Part shown: piece by piece, positions 17,304-25,721 of the stretch
Numbering within the stretch: position 1 is the first letter of the stretch
Layout: each line of letters opens with the position of its first letter
NCBI GenBank assembly: GCA_023475105.1
Contig: JAMCWJ010000058.1
Coordinates: 1 to 56,549 of the forward strand
Reading direction: 5' to 3'
DNA from: Nitrospirota bacterium
GTDB lineage: Bacteria; Nitrospirota; Thermodesulfovibrionia; Thermodesulfovibrionales; UBA9159
DNA length: 56,549 nucleotides
Notes under the pieces: model-generated
Seen by the model: the letters and a program-made list of their open reading frames with translations, nothing else
What the model was told of the DNA's origin: nothing
Database searches by the model: none
Made by a program: the position numbers and the translations under genes

Positions 17304-18302
17304 ATGGTAACGATAACATCAATAATCGGAAACCGCCGTGCAGGACTGAAGAATCTCTTCGTTTTCGTCTCTGCCGTTTGTTTCCTGTTCTTATTCTTCG
17401 GTCTCGCGCTCGCCTCTACGGAAGGGTCTCCCACTCCTATCCCGACGGAATCCGCCGCGCCGTGGTGGATTTGGCCGCTCGTTTTGTTTGTGGTAACTTT
17501 CCTGCTCGGCATCGTGGCGGTACTGGGCGGAGTGGGCGGGGGCGTTCTTTTCGTCCCTATCATAGGAGGCTTTTTCCCCTTCCACATTGACTTTGTGAGA
17601 GGAGCGGGCCTCCTGGTCGCGCTTTCGGGCGCCCTTGCAGCAGGGCCGGGCCTCCTTAAAAAGGGCATGGCGGATTTGCGCCTGGCTTTGCCCGTGGCGC
17701 TCATCGCCTCCGCATGCGCTGTCGTCGGCGCAATGCTCGGGCTCGCCCTCCCGGCAAAGATCGTCAATACGGCATTGGGCGGCACCATACTGGGCATTGT
17801 TGCGATCATGCTGCTGGCAAAGAAGTCTGAATATCCCGATGTGAAGCAGGCGGATGCGCTCTCGACGGCACTCAGGATCAACGGCATCTATCACGAGGCA
17901 TCTTCGGGACAGGACATCAACTGGAAGATCCACAGAACCCCTCAGGCCCTTGCCATCTTTATCCTCATTGGAGTGATGGCAGGCATGTTCGGTCTCGGTG
18001 CGGGATGGGCAAATGTGCCGGTCCTGAACCTCATGATGGGGGCTCCCCTCAAAGTGTCGGTTGCCACCTCCAAATTCCTGCTTTCGATAACCGATACGTC
18101 GGCTGCATGGATTTATGTAAACAACGGCGCTGTATTGCCGATGATGGTCGTCCCGTCGATCATCGGCATCATGCTCGGATCGATCGTGGGCGTCAAAATA
18201 CTTGCCAAGACAAAGCCCGCGGCAGTCCGCTATATCGTGATCATCATGCTGCTTTTCGCAGGCACGAGAGCGCTACTGAAAGGTCTCGACATCTGGAAGT
18301 GA
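17304..18302 (+). CDS. TauE/SafE-family anion permease, module A
   Basis: A 332-residue membrane protein with an N-terminal signal-like segment (residues ~17-37), then about eight transmembrane helices in two TauE/SafE halves. Each half carries the glycine-rich family motif: GIVAVLGGVGGGVLFVPII and GVMAGMFGLGAGWANVPVL. Family members export or exchange sulfite, sulfonates and related organic anions, so the substrate here cannot be named. The start ATG follows GGGAGGAAGG. Second in a GntR-TauE-DUF1634-USP operon. Confidence 0.85.
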   Translation: MVTITSIIGNRRAGLKNLFVFVSAVCFLFLFFGLALASTEGSPTPIPTESAAPWWIWPLVLFVVTFLLGIVAVLGGVGGGVLFVPIIGGFFPFHIDFVRGAGLLVALSGALAAGPGLLKKGMADLRLALPVALIASACAVVGAMLGLALPAKIVNTALGGTILGIVAIMLLAKKSEYPDVKQADALSTALRINGIYHEASSGQDINWKIHRTPQALAIFILIGVMAGMFGLGAGWANVPVLNLMMGAPLKVSVATSKFLLSITDTSAAWIYVNNGAVLPMMVVPSIIGIMLGSIVGVKILAKTKPAAVRYIVIIMLLFAGTRALLKGLDIWK

Positions 18303-18336
18303 AGACGGTTGAAAACAGCTTGCGCCGCTTTCACCG

Positions 18337-18350
18337 CTTAACCGGTTAAG
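18337..18350. promoter_or_regulatory. Perfect 14-bp palindrome within module A
   Basis: CTTAACCGGTTAAG lies between the permease stop and the next start, about 20 bases before that ATG. It may be an operator or part of a short hairpin. No T-run follows. Confidence 0.35.
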
Positions 18351-18369
18351 AAATGAAAGGAGGAATGAA

Positions 18370-18786
18370 ATGGGAAAAGAGGCAAGAGCAACAGAGGAGC
18401 AGGTCGCGTACGCAAAACTTCTCGACTCGGGCATGAAGGCGGGCTTACTCGTCCTCGTCGTCACATTTGTTATTTACGTTACGGGGATTTTTGTACCCCA
18501 TGTGCCGGTGAATGATCTTCCCAAACACTGGAGTATGCCGGTTCATAAATATCTGCAGGCCGCGAACATCCCCATCGGATGGTCGTGGCTCGTTATGGTC
18601 GGCAAGGGTGATTTCGTCAACTTTATCGGCATAGCCTTTCTCGCGGGTGTCACGCTTTTCTGCTATATAAGGATTATCCCGATTCTTTTCAGGAAGAAGG
18701 ACACGGTGTACGGTATCATCGCCATCCTCGAGGTGCTCGTGCTGGTTCTTGCCGCATCGGGCATCCTCAAGACAGGAGGTCATTGA
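18370..18786 (+). CDS. DUF1634-like membrane protein
   Basis: A 138-residue protein with four hydrophobic segments (roughly 25-47, 78-98, 102-112 and 115-133). It resembles the DUF1634 family, which is often encoded next to TauE/SafE permeases. The function is unknown and an accessory subunit is likely. AAAGGAGGAATGAA precedes the start. Its stop overlaps the ribosome binding site of the following USP gene, so the two are coupled. Confidence 0.7.
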   Translation: MGKEARATEEQVAYAKLLDSGMKAGLLVLVVTFVIYVTGIFVPHVPVNDLPKHWSMPVHKYLQAANIPIGWSWLVMVGKGDFVNFIGIAFLAGVTLFCYIRIIPILFRKKDTVYGIIAILEVLVLVLAASGILKTGGH

Positions 18787-18787
18787 T

Positions 18788-19684
18788 ATGAACGCATTGT
18801 CCTGTCCGATACCCAGGCTCGAAAAACTGCTCCTGACGACCGACGGCTCGGAATTCAGCGAGGGAGCGGTGAGGGAGGCGATCAATCTCGCAAGGACGTG
18901 CTCAAGCAGGCTTCTTGCCTTGTCCATCGTCGAGACAAATCCGGAATATGAAACGATGGCGCCCCTGCTCGTCGAAAAAGAAATAGAGAAAGCGAGAAAG
19001 CATCTGGAGACGGTGAAAGAGCGGGCGGCGAAGGAAAACGTCGCCTGCGAAATCATCATCCGTCAGGGCGAAGAATCCTTTCGCTTCGTGGTGGACGAAG
19101 CCGAGAAGAACGGTACGGAGATGATCATTATGGGACGGCGCGGACGCACGGGGCTTTCTCGCCTTATGATGGGAAGCGTCACTGCAAAGGTGATCGGACA
19201 TGCCCCCTGCAACGTGCTTGTCGTTCCGCGTGCGGCAAATATGCAGCTCGGAAGGATCCTGGCGGCGACCGATGGCTCCCGGTACGGCGAAGCCGCGTCG
19301 ATGGAAGCCATGGGCGTCGCAAAACGCAGCGGCGCAACACTCACTGTGCTCTCCGTCGTCCCCTCGGAGACGATCTCCGCCTTCGATATCGTTCATTCGG
19401 AGATGCAGAAGGGACTCATCGCCGAAAAAGAACGCAAAGCGGCAGAGTGCGCGATAAAGAACGTGAAGGAGGTTGCGGAAAAGGAAGGCCTGAACATAGA
19501 GGGTCTCATTCTGGAGGGAAGACCGTACGAGGCCGTCGTAAATTCAGCTACCGAGAAAAAGGCCGATCTTATCGTCGTCGGAAGTCACGGCAGAACCGGC
19601 CTCGAAAAGCTGCTGATGGGAAGTGTGACTGAAAGGATCATCGTCCTCTCTCCCTGCGCCGTGCTCGTGGTAAAATGCAGATAG
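18788..19684 (+). CDS. Tandem-domain universal stress protein, module A
   Basis: A 298-residue protein with two USP domains. Each ends in the ATP-binding motif G-2x-G-9x-G-S: GRRGRTGLSRLMMGSV and GSHGRTGLEKLLMGSV, so both can bind ATP. The family acts in stress adaptation and often gates transporters encoded nearby. The ATG at 18788 follows GGAGGTCATTGAT. An earlier in-frame start lies inside the preceding gene and is not needed. Confidence 0.9.
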   Translation: MNALSCPIPRLEKLLLTTDGSEFSEGAVREAINLARTCSSRLLALSIVETNPEYETMAPLLVEKEIEKARKHLETVKERAAKENVACEIIIRQGEESFRFVVDEAEKNGTEMIIMGRRGRTGLSRLMMGSVTAKVIGHAPCNVLVVPRAANMQLGRILAATDGSRYGEAASMEAMGVAKRSGATLTVLSVVPSETISAFDIVHSEMQKGLIAEKERKAAECAIKNVKEVAEKEGLNIEGLILEGRPYEAVVNSATEKKADLIVVGSHGRTGLEKLLMGSVTERIIVLSPCAVLVVKCR

Positions 19685-19863
19685 TCTTTTGGGCGGCCGC
19701 GGAGCGCGTCTGTCGGCCGGGCGGCGCATGCCGGACGCGCATGCACACGTCCCCCCTGATTCAGCGGGGAGTAAGGCGCACGACTGTTCACCCGTAAACG
19801 ATATTGTTTTGCGGTGAAGGGCTGTTTTTGTCCTTTTGCTTTGATTCTGTACTAGAATAGGCC

Positions 19864-21165
19864 ATGCTGAACGTATTGATCGTTTCCGATGAGGCGAAGG
19901 CGATATACGCCCTTTTCAGTTCGGGCCATTTTACGCTCCATGCCCGGGATTCGAAACAGGCAAAGGCCGTCATCGGGAAGGACTTCGAAGAACTCGGCAA
20001 ATACGATATCGCCTTCCTTGACCTCTCCCTGGAGGACTGGCATCAGAAGCTCCTGGAGCTGCGACTGGAGATGCCGGTTGTCGCTTTTTCAGACGCCGAT
20101 ATCAGGAAAGCTGTTGAGGCGATGAAGCTCGGTGCGAGCGACTTTCTTTTGAAGCCCCTGACAAGCGAAGACGTAAGCGGCGTCATCATCAAATACAGGA
20201 AGAAGATCCTTACGCACAAGTACGGCTTCGATGAAATCATCGGTTTGAGTCCCCCCATGCAGGAAGTCTTCGGCCTGATAAAAAAGGCGGCCGCGAGCGA
20301 AAGCAACGTGCTTATCACCGGGGAAAGCGGCACCGGGAAGGAACTTGTTGCGAGGGCGATTCACCGGTGGAGCCCGAGAAATGATAAGCCTTTTATTGCG
20401 ATAAACTGCAGCGCCATCCCCGATTCCCTCCTGGAGTCCGAACTTTTCGGTTTCGAAAAGGGCTCGTTTACCGGGGCGAACTATACAAAAAAAGGCCTCC
20501 TCGAGCTTGCTCACGGCGGCACCGTTTTCTTCGACGAAATCGGAGACGTCTCTCCCCTCTTCCAGACGAAAATCCTGAGGGTCCTGCAAGAAGGAGAGAT
20601 TATGCGTATCGGTGGGATGAGACAGATAAAGGTCGATGTGAGGATTATCGCGGCTACGAACAGGGACATCACTTCGGCCTGCCGGAAAGGCGGGTTTCGG
20701 GATGACCTCTTTTATCGTCTCAACGTCATAAACATCCACCTTCCCCCGCTCCGCGCGCGGACGGAAGATATCCCTCCCCTCTCAAGGCATTTTCTGAAAA
20801 AGCACGCAGCAAAGAGAAAAGACATTTTTATAAAATGCGTCTCCCAGGACGTTGTGCACCTGCTGATGGATCACTCATACCCGGGGAATGTCAGGGAACT
20901 CGAGAATATCATCGAGCGGGCAATCTCCTTTGCCAACGGTCCTGAAATCCTGACAGCCGACCTTCCCCCGTTTCTCACGCAGTCCTCTTCCAGAAAGAAA
21001 ATCCCTATTCCCCGTCTAAGGGACGCAATTGCAGGTCTCGAAAGAGAATTGATTATTTCTGCCTTGAACGAGTCGGACGGAAATATTTCTCATGCCGCCA
21101 CAACCCTCGGCATGTACCGTCAGCAACTCCAGAGAAAGCTCAGAAGCCTGAAGATAGCAACCTAG
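19864..21165 (+). CDS. Sigma-54-dependent response regulator (enhancer-binding protein)
   Basis: A 433-residue NtrC-type activator. The receiver domain (1-~115) keeps the phosphorylatable Asp (AFLDLS) and the Lys (LLKPL). The AAA+ domain has Walker A GESGTGKE, the sigma-54 contact loop GSFTGA (GAFTGA family) and Walker B VFFDEIGD. The C-terminus is a Fis-type helix-turn-helix (ISHAATTLGMYRQQLQRKL). No kinase gene adjoins it. It lies just upstream of a sigma-54 promoter with three CTGCATCA sites, the natural candidate target. No clear Shine-Dalgarno; a TAGAAT lies 6 bases ahead of the ATG, so translation may be leaderless. Confidence 0.92.
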   Translation: MLNVLIVSDEAKAIYALFSSGHFTLHARDSKQAKAVIGKDFEELGKYDIAFLDLSLEDWHQKLLELRLEMPVVAFSDADIRKAVEAMKLGASDFLLKPLTSEDVSGVIIKYRKKILTHKYGFDEIIGLSPPMQEVFGLIKKAAASESNVLITGESGTGKELVARAIHRWSPRNDKPFIAINCSAIPDSLLESELFGFEKGSFTGANYTKKGLLELAHGGTVFFDEIGDVSPLFQTKILRVLQEGEIMRIGGMRQIKVDVRIIAATNRDITSACRKGGFRDDLFYRLNVINIHLPPLRARTEDIPPLSRHFLKKHAAKRKDIFIKCVSQDVVHLLMDHSYPGNVRELENIIERAISFANGPEILTADLPPFLTQSSSRKKIPIPRLRDAIAGLERELIISALNESDGNISHAATTLGMYRQQLQRKLRSLKIAT

Positions 21166-21190
21166 ACGATTTCCGAACCGCAACTTTGAG

Positions 21191-21252
21191 CTGCATCACT
21201 ATGCAGATTGATTCCGATTGCTCGCTTAGGCTGCATCATTGTGCTGCATCAT
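21191..21252. promoter_or_regulatory. Candidate enhancer sites for the sigma-54 promoter
   Basis: CTGCAT-CACT-ATGCAG (21191-21206) is a perfect 6-bp-arm dyad. CTGCATCA recurs at 21231 and 21244. The group lies about 50-110 bases upstream of the -24 element, the usual enhancer distance, and just after the enhancer-binding-protein gene. Confidence 0.5.
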
Positions 21253-21301
21253 ACCTTCACCTGAAACTAGCTCTCCTTTTAATATCAGAGGGTTATGTCG
21301 C

Positions 21302-21317
21302 TGGCATGGCCATTGCT
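21302..21317 (+). promoter_or_regulatory. Sigma-54 (-24/-12) promoter of module B
   Basis: TGGCATGGCCATTGCT has GG (21303-21304) and GC (21315-21316) exactly 10 bases apart, with TGGCA and TTGCT close to consensus. Transcription would begin near 21328, 36 bases before the microprotein start. Confidence 0.8.
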
Positions 21318-21363
21318 TTTTGGTAGATAAGCTACCCCAACCATCAACAGCAAGGAGGGCGCC

Positions 21364-21513
21364 ATGAAGCGACTGCTGCAGAAGTTCGAGGACATTATGG
21401 TTGCAGTTACGTTTGCAGAGGCAGGGGAATACGATTTTTCCAGAAAAATGTCTCCGGATACAGGAAGTGACGAGCAAGAACCGGAACCAGAGGCTGAAGT
21501 TGAGACCGCATAA
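21364..21513 (+). CDS. FAExGE-motif microprotein (first copy)
   Basis: A 49-residue protein. The N-terminal half carries FEDIMVAVTFAEAGEYD, predicted as an amphipathic helix; the C-terminal half is an acidic Glu/Pro tail. AAGGAGGGCGCC precedes the ATG. The same motif begins the proteins at 38835 and 39018, both next to another TauE module. I know no described family. There is no signal peptide or clear membrane helix, so a cytoplasmic helper or regulator of the module is plausible but unproven. It is the first gene behind the sigma-54 promoter. Confidence 0.7.
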   Translation: MKRLLQKFEDIMVAVTFAEAGEYDFSRKMSPDTGSDEQEPEPEAEVETA

Positions 21514-21580
21514 GAAAAGAGTACTCTGAGGATCCATTATTTTACCGTTAATCATTATAAAGACCTAAGGGGATAATTAC

Positions 21581-22324
21581 ATGTGGATAGAAGATACGGT
21601 GGACAGAGAAAGTCAGCAAAAGTTGTACGTGCAGATGTACACAATAATGAAGGGGAAGATCGCGAAGGGCGAGTGGCTTGCCGGAATGCAAGTACCCACG
21701 GAGGACGGACTCTGCAAGATCTACGATGTGAGCAAGGCCACAATCCGTCACGCCATTTCGGAACTTGTTCGGGACGGTTATCTCAGAAGGTTGCAGGGCA
21801 AAGGCACGTTCGTAACGTATTCGCCTCCCCGCAATTCCGGGATAGCCATGAAGACGCGACTGACGGAAGAAATGCTCGGAGAGGGGGTGAACGCAAAAAA
21901 AGAGATACTATCGAGAAGCGTAGAAAAGCCATCGCGGGACGTGGACAATTATCTCAGGTTTTCGGACGACGTCTACTGCATCCTTTGTAGAAGAATGGTC
22001 GAAAACACGCCTGCATATCTGGAACAATCCTTTATCCCCGTGTATATGCTCCCGCAGCTGGAGGATGATGAATTCTGCGGCAATCCGCTCTATGACCTGA
22101 TACAGACCCGAAGCCACCGGAGAATATTCAAGGTGGTGCAGACTATCGAGATCACCGAGGCTAGGGATGAAATTGCCGCGGTGCTCAGAATGAAAGGCGG
22201 CTCGCCCGTTCTCCTTCTGCACAGGCTCCTTATCGGCGCCGACCGCAACCCACTGGCATACACGAGGCTTTTCGGCAGCGGCAGACAATACAAACTCCAG
22301 ACGGAATTCGAGAGGATCAAATGA
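21581..22324 (+). CDS. GntR/HutC-family transcriptional regulator, module B
   Basis: A 247-residue paralogue of the regulator at 16511. It has the GntR helix-turn-helix (PTEDGLCKIYDVSKATIRHAI, then LQGKGTFV) and a UTRA domain with KIFKVVQTI-like IFKVVQTIEI and the final LAYTRLFGSGRQYKLQTEFERIK. The two share TRLTEEMLG/TRFTEEMFG at the start of the UTRA domain. AAGGGGATAATTAC precedes the start. It is followed by a TauE/SafE gene, repeating the module A order. Confidence 0.9.
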   Translation: MWIEDTVDRESQQKLYVQMYTIMKGKIAKGEWLAGMQVPTEDGLCKIYDVSKATIRHAISELVRDGYLRRLQGKGTFVTYSPPRNSGIAMKTRLTEEMLGEGVNAKKEILSRSVEKPSRDVDNYLRFSDDVYCILCRRMVENTPAYLEQSFIPVYMLPQLEDDEFCGNPLYDLIQTRSHRRIFKVVQTIEITEARDEIAAVLRMKGGSPVLLLHRLLIGADRNPLAYTRLFGSGRQYKLQTEFERIK

Positions 22325-22441
22325 GTTTCGATGAAAGACTTCACTGCGGCGCTTCGGAATGCAGACCCGGCTCATACGCATCTCTCTTTCATCGCACGGC
22401 AAGACCCTGCAATCATACATCAGGAAAAGGAGGTTCTGAAA

Positions 22442-23731
22442 ATGAGTTTTCCAAGACAGGTTTTTGACTTTCTCAGGCTCACCTCAATCGCTCACGCTCG
22501 GTGGGACTATGAGGTCTCGCTGTCGATCGTAAAAAACAGGAAAAAGATGCTGCTTCTGCTCGGCATGCTCGTGCCCATTTTAGCCGTATCGCTGCTTGAA
22601 GCGGGAGATATGCTGGGAGGGAAAACAGCGTACGCTCCGGCATTTTATTCGACCGGCATATTCCTCGTGTCGATAGCGATAGGCCTCTGCGCGGGTCTGA
22701 TCACAGGCTGTATCGGAGCCGGAGGAGGCTTCATCATCACCCCCGCGCTGATGGCGGCAGGGGTCAAGGGGATCCTCGCCGTCGGGACCGACCTCTTTCA
22801 CATATTTGCAAAGGCAATCATGGGAACGGCAGTCCACAAAAAACTGGGGAATGTTTCCTTGAAGCTCGCCCTCGCTTTCCTTGTCGGCTCAGCCGGCGGA
22901 ACCTTTATCGGAGGGTATATCAATAAATCGCTCTACGACAAAGACCCCTTACTGAGCGAGGCATTCATAAGCCTGGTGTACGCCATACTGCTAGGCTTTC
23001 TCGGCTTTTACGCGCTCGTCGACTTCCTGAAGTCAAGGAAGGCAAAGGACACGGGCGATGCACACGGCGCCAGTTCGGCGGGGATGACCGGACTCTCCCT
23101 CAAGGTCCAGAACGTAAAGATCCCTCCGTCCATCACGTTCGACGAGGATTATGTTCCCGGCGGCAGAAAGATATCCGGCGCGATAGTCGCGATGGGAGGA
23201 GTCGTCGTGGGCCTCCTCGCAGCGATCATGGGCGTCGGTGGAGGCTTCGTCACGTTCCCGATGTTTGTCTATGTCTTCGGCGTATCGTCCATGACCACAG
23301 TCGGAACAGACATCCTCCAGATTATCTTTACCGCGGGGCTTGCCGCAGTGTCACAATATGCGATCTACGGCTATGTGTTTTACACCCTCGCCATGGGAAT
23401 GCTCCTCGGGTCCCTGATCGGCATCCAGGTCGGCGCTCTCACGACCAAGGTCGTGAAGGGCATCCACATAAGGGGCTTCTATGCCGTCTCTATCCTTGCC
23501 GGTTTTATCAACAGGGCGGCCACCCTGCCGAAGAAACTCGTGGAACTCGAGGTTATCGACATCTCGAGGCCTGTGGTGAAAGGGATAGAAACGGCCGGGA
23601 ATATCGTATTCTGGGCAGTTGTCGGCCTGTTTGCGCTATGGGTTATCAGTAAGTTCCTCGTAAATCTGAACGCCCTGAGGGGCGAGGAAGAGGAAAAAGT
23701 GACGACAGTGCTTGCAGAGGAGGAGGCCTGA
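22442..23731 (+). CDS. TauE/SafE-family anion permease, module B
   Basis: A 429-residue permease with an N-terminal cytoplasmic segment and about eight to nine membrane helices. Family glycine motifs: GLITGCIGAGGGFIITPAL and GLLAAIMGVGGGFVTFPMF. A cytoplasmic loop of about 60 residues separates the halves. The start ATG at 22442 follows AAAAGGAGGTTCTGAAA; an in-frame start further upstream has no such site. Larger than the module A copy and closer to the long type seen next to the membrane protein encoded downstream. Substrate unknown. Confidence 0.85.
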   Translation: MSFPRQVFDFLRLTSIAHARWDYEVSLSIVKNRKKMLLLLGMLVPILAVSLLEAGDMLGGKTAYAPAFYSTGIFLVSIAIGLCAGLITGCIGAGGGFIITPALMAAGVKGILAVGTDLFHIFAKAIMGTAVHKKLGNVSLKLALAFLVGSAGGTFIGGYINKSLYDKDPLLSEAFISLVYAILLGFLGFYALVDFLKSRKAKDTGDAHGASSAGMTGLSLKVQNVKIPPSITFDEDYVPGGRKISGAIVAMGGVVVGLLAAIMGVGGGFVTFPMFVYVFGVSSMTTVGTDILQIIFTAGLAAVSQYAIYGYVFYTLAMGMLLGSLIGIQVGALTTKVVKGIHIRGFYAVSILAGFINRAATLPKKLVELEVIDISRPVVKGIETAGNIVFWAVVGLFALWVISKFLVNLNALRGEEEEKVTTVLAEEEA

Positions 23732-23732
23732 T

Positions 23733-24443
23733 ATGCTGATAAAAAATAAGAAACCGTTTGCGCTTGGGATCGTATTCGCCATATCTTTTCTGTCCGTGCT
23801 GGCACTCATTTTCTCTCCGCTTTTCAGGGGAAAGAACGGCCTCCAGTTCGCCGACAATAGCTTTAACAGACTCTCGAAAGGCTCTTCTTATTTCATACCG
23901 AAAGTCGCAAGACTGGTCGACAAGGTCGCGGGCAGGCACTTCTCGCTGAAGATAACCCTTGACAAATCCGAAGACGCGGAGGCCGCCGCAAAGCTGCTCA
24001 CGACCGCCGGTGCAAAGGTCGAGCCGAAAGACTCGGAACTCCTGATAGAAGCCGATATCGGCCTCCTGCTCCAAAGCGCGCTCAGGGATTCGGATGCGAT
24101 GTTCAAGAACGAAGGCAAGGCCGTGTCCGCCCGTTACGGCTGCGACGAAAAGACGGCAATGAAGACTTGGTGGACCGCGCTCAGCAAGATCGAAAAGAGG
24201 TTGAAGAAGAAAAAGAGCGTTGAGGAGGCAAAAGTCGTCTCCGAGGTCATCAAGAAAGCGGTCGAACCCGGCTATAACTTCTACATGGTCGACAGCGAGC
24301 AGGTGGCAGACCACGTCGGCATGATGTCCGGGCTCCTTGCCTTCTACGTGGTCTACACCATGTGGTGGGGCTATGCGATCTTCCATCTGTTCAACGGACT
24401 GGGTTTGAGCATGAAAAAGGCGAAAGTGAAGAAAGAGACATAA
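23733..24443 (+). CDS. Two-TM protein of unknown function, TauE partner
   Basis: A 236-residue protein with a membrane helix near residues 10-27, a charged soluble middle (~50-190) and a second helix near 198-215. AGGAGGCCTGAT ahead of the start lies inside the end of the permease gene, so the two are co-translated. The middle region contains a DKSEDAEAAAKLLTTAGAKV stretch that could be a small alpha/beta domain. I recognise no named family. A subunit or regulator of the permease is the simplest inference. Confidence 0.6.
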   Translation: MLIKNKKPFALGIVFAISFLSVLALIFSPLFRGKNGLQFADNSFNRLSKGSSYFIPKVARLVDKVAGRHFSLKITLDKSEDAEAAAKLLTTAGAKVEPKDSELLIEADIGLLLQSALRDSDAMFKNEGKAVSARYGCDEKTAMKTWWTALSKIEKRLKKKKSVEEAKVVSEVIKKAVEPGYNFYMVDSEQVADHVGMMSGLLAFYVVYTMWWGYAIFHLFNGLGLSMKKAKVKKET

Positions 24444-24454
24444 GGAAGCCGCCC

Positions 24455-24790
24455 ATCTCGGTTTTACCGACCTTCTGGCGGAGAAGGCGCTTCCCGGCTC
24501 GGAGATACACGAGATATTGAAGACCTCGAAAAGCAGCCAGCGAACGCAAAGAGGGTGGTCGAAAACCTCCTGACCTTCGCACGCGTTACGGAACACAAGG
24601 CAAGGATATTCGATCCCCTGTTCACGACCAGGAAGGTTGGCGAGGGCGTCGGTCTCGGACTTTCAGTTTCTTATGGAATTATTGCCAAACATGGTGGTAA
24701 TATTATCTTCAAGACAGTCAGCGAGGAAGAACCAGGTGACACGGAAACGACCTTCGTGTTGGCGTTGCCGGTGGTCCGCTGCGGGCGGCG
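24455..24790 (+). pseudogene. Remnant of a histidine kinase
   Basis: One frame reads DIEDLEKQPANAKRVVENLL, the end of a HisKA domain, then after TFARVTEHKAR jumps straight to IFDPLFTTRKVGEGVGLGLS, the ATPase G boxes. The intervening N-box region of about 80-100 residues is missing, as are the HisKA phosphohistidine and the sensor. This is a kinase broken by an internal deletion and 5' loss. Confidence 0.75.
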
Positions 24791-24870
24791 GATGCCACAG
24801 GAGAGGTTCCCGTTTCCCTGCGGGATTTCAGGTCCCGGCCGCACTTTTCACGGGGAGGAAGACAGAGGCC

Positions 24871-25190
24871 ATGCATGAAAAGATACTGATAGCGAATGGC
24901 GAACCCGACATGCTGAAACTCATCGGCATGATCATCAGGGAAAAGACGCCGTATGAACCCATGACGACCAATAACCCGCGCGAGGTCCGGAGCTTGTGAA
25001 ACAGGCGCACTTCGACCTCGCTATCACAGATCTAAAAATGCCCTGCCTGGACGTGATGGAACTCCTGGACGCGGTCAGGAATACCGCAATACCCCAGAAG
25101 ACATCCCCGTCATAATCATCACCCGAATACGGCACGGTCGAAACGGGCCTGACGGGAATCACGTCCGGCCCGCGGTCTGCTATGTTGTGA
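24871..25190 (+). pseudogene. Frameshifted response-regulator receiver domain
   Basis: MHEKILIANGEPDMLKLIGM opens a receiver domain that stops after 42 codons. The continuation, ELVKQAHFDLAITDLKMP with the phospho-acceptor Asp, is in another frame. DIPVIIIT and then EYGTVETGLTG need a further shift. At least two frameshifts and no output domain remain. It would have been the partner of the kinase remnant upstream. Confidence 0.75.
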
Positions 25191-25233
25191 CCAACGGAAA
25201 GAGAACGGAAATACGCTGCAAATCGGAGGAACC

Positions 25234-25721
25234 ATGAGAGCGAAAGATTTGATGATACCCCTTCGGGAATACCTGACGCCCGACACCACACTAAGGCAAG
25301 CTGCCAATAGCCTCAGAACGCGAGGAGGAATGAGCAGAGGACAGGAGTCAAGGGACTTCCCGTGCTTGACAAGGAAGGCAAAATGATCGGGTTTTTGACC
25401 ATCGGAGACATCCTTAGGGCCGTCTTCCCTCCGTACATGTCTCTCATGAACCTGGGAGACTTCACCTGGGATGGCATGGTGGAAGATATGGCAAAAAAGG
25501 CGGGGCAGAGAAAGGTCTCGGAGATGATGACACGCGACGTGATCACCGTACCCGAGGAGGCCCCTCTCATGGAGTGCGTCGATCACATGATCAAGAATAA
25601 TGTGAAACGGCTTCCCGTTATCGGTAAGGACGGCAGGGTAGCGGGAATACTCTATGAAGCGGACGTGTTCTTCGCGGTGACAAAAGCGATGCTCGATGAG
25701 AATGCCGGAGGTGAGAGATGA
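25234..25721 (+). pseudogene. CBS-domain-pair protein with one frameshift
   Basis: The first frame from the ATG at 25234 (after CGGAGGA) gives MRAKDLMIPLREYLTPDTTL and ends within about 50 codons. The continuation from near 25345, GVKGLPVLDKEGKMIGFLTI and the whole second CBS domain (VSEMMTRDVITVPEEAPLME), is in another frame. One indel near 25320-25350 separates them. It overlaps the next gene's start as ATGA. A sequencing error is possible because the rest is well preserved. CBS pairs bind adenosyl ligands and often regulate transporters. Confidence 0.65.
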
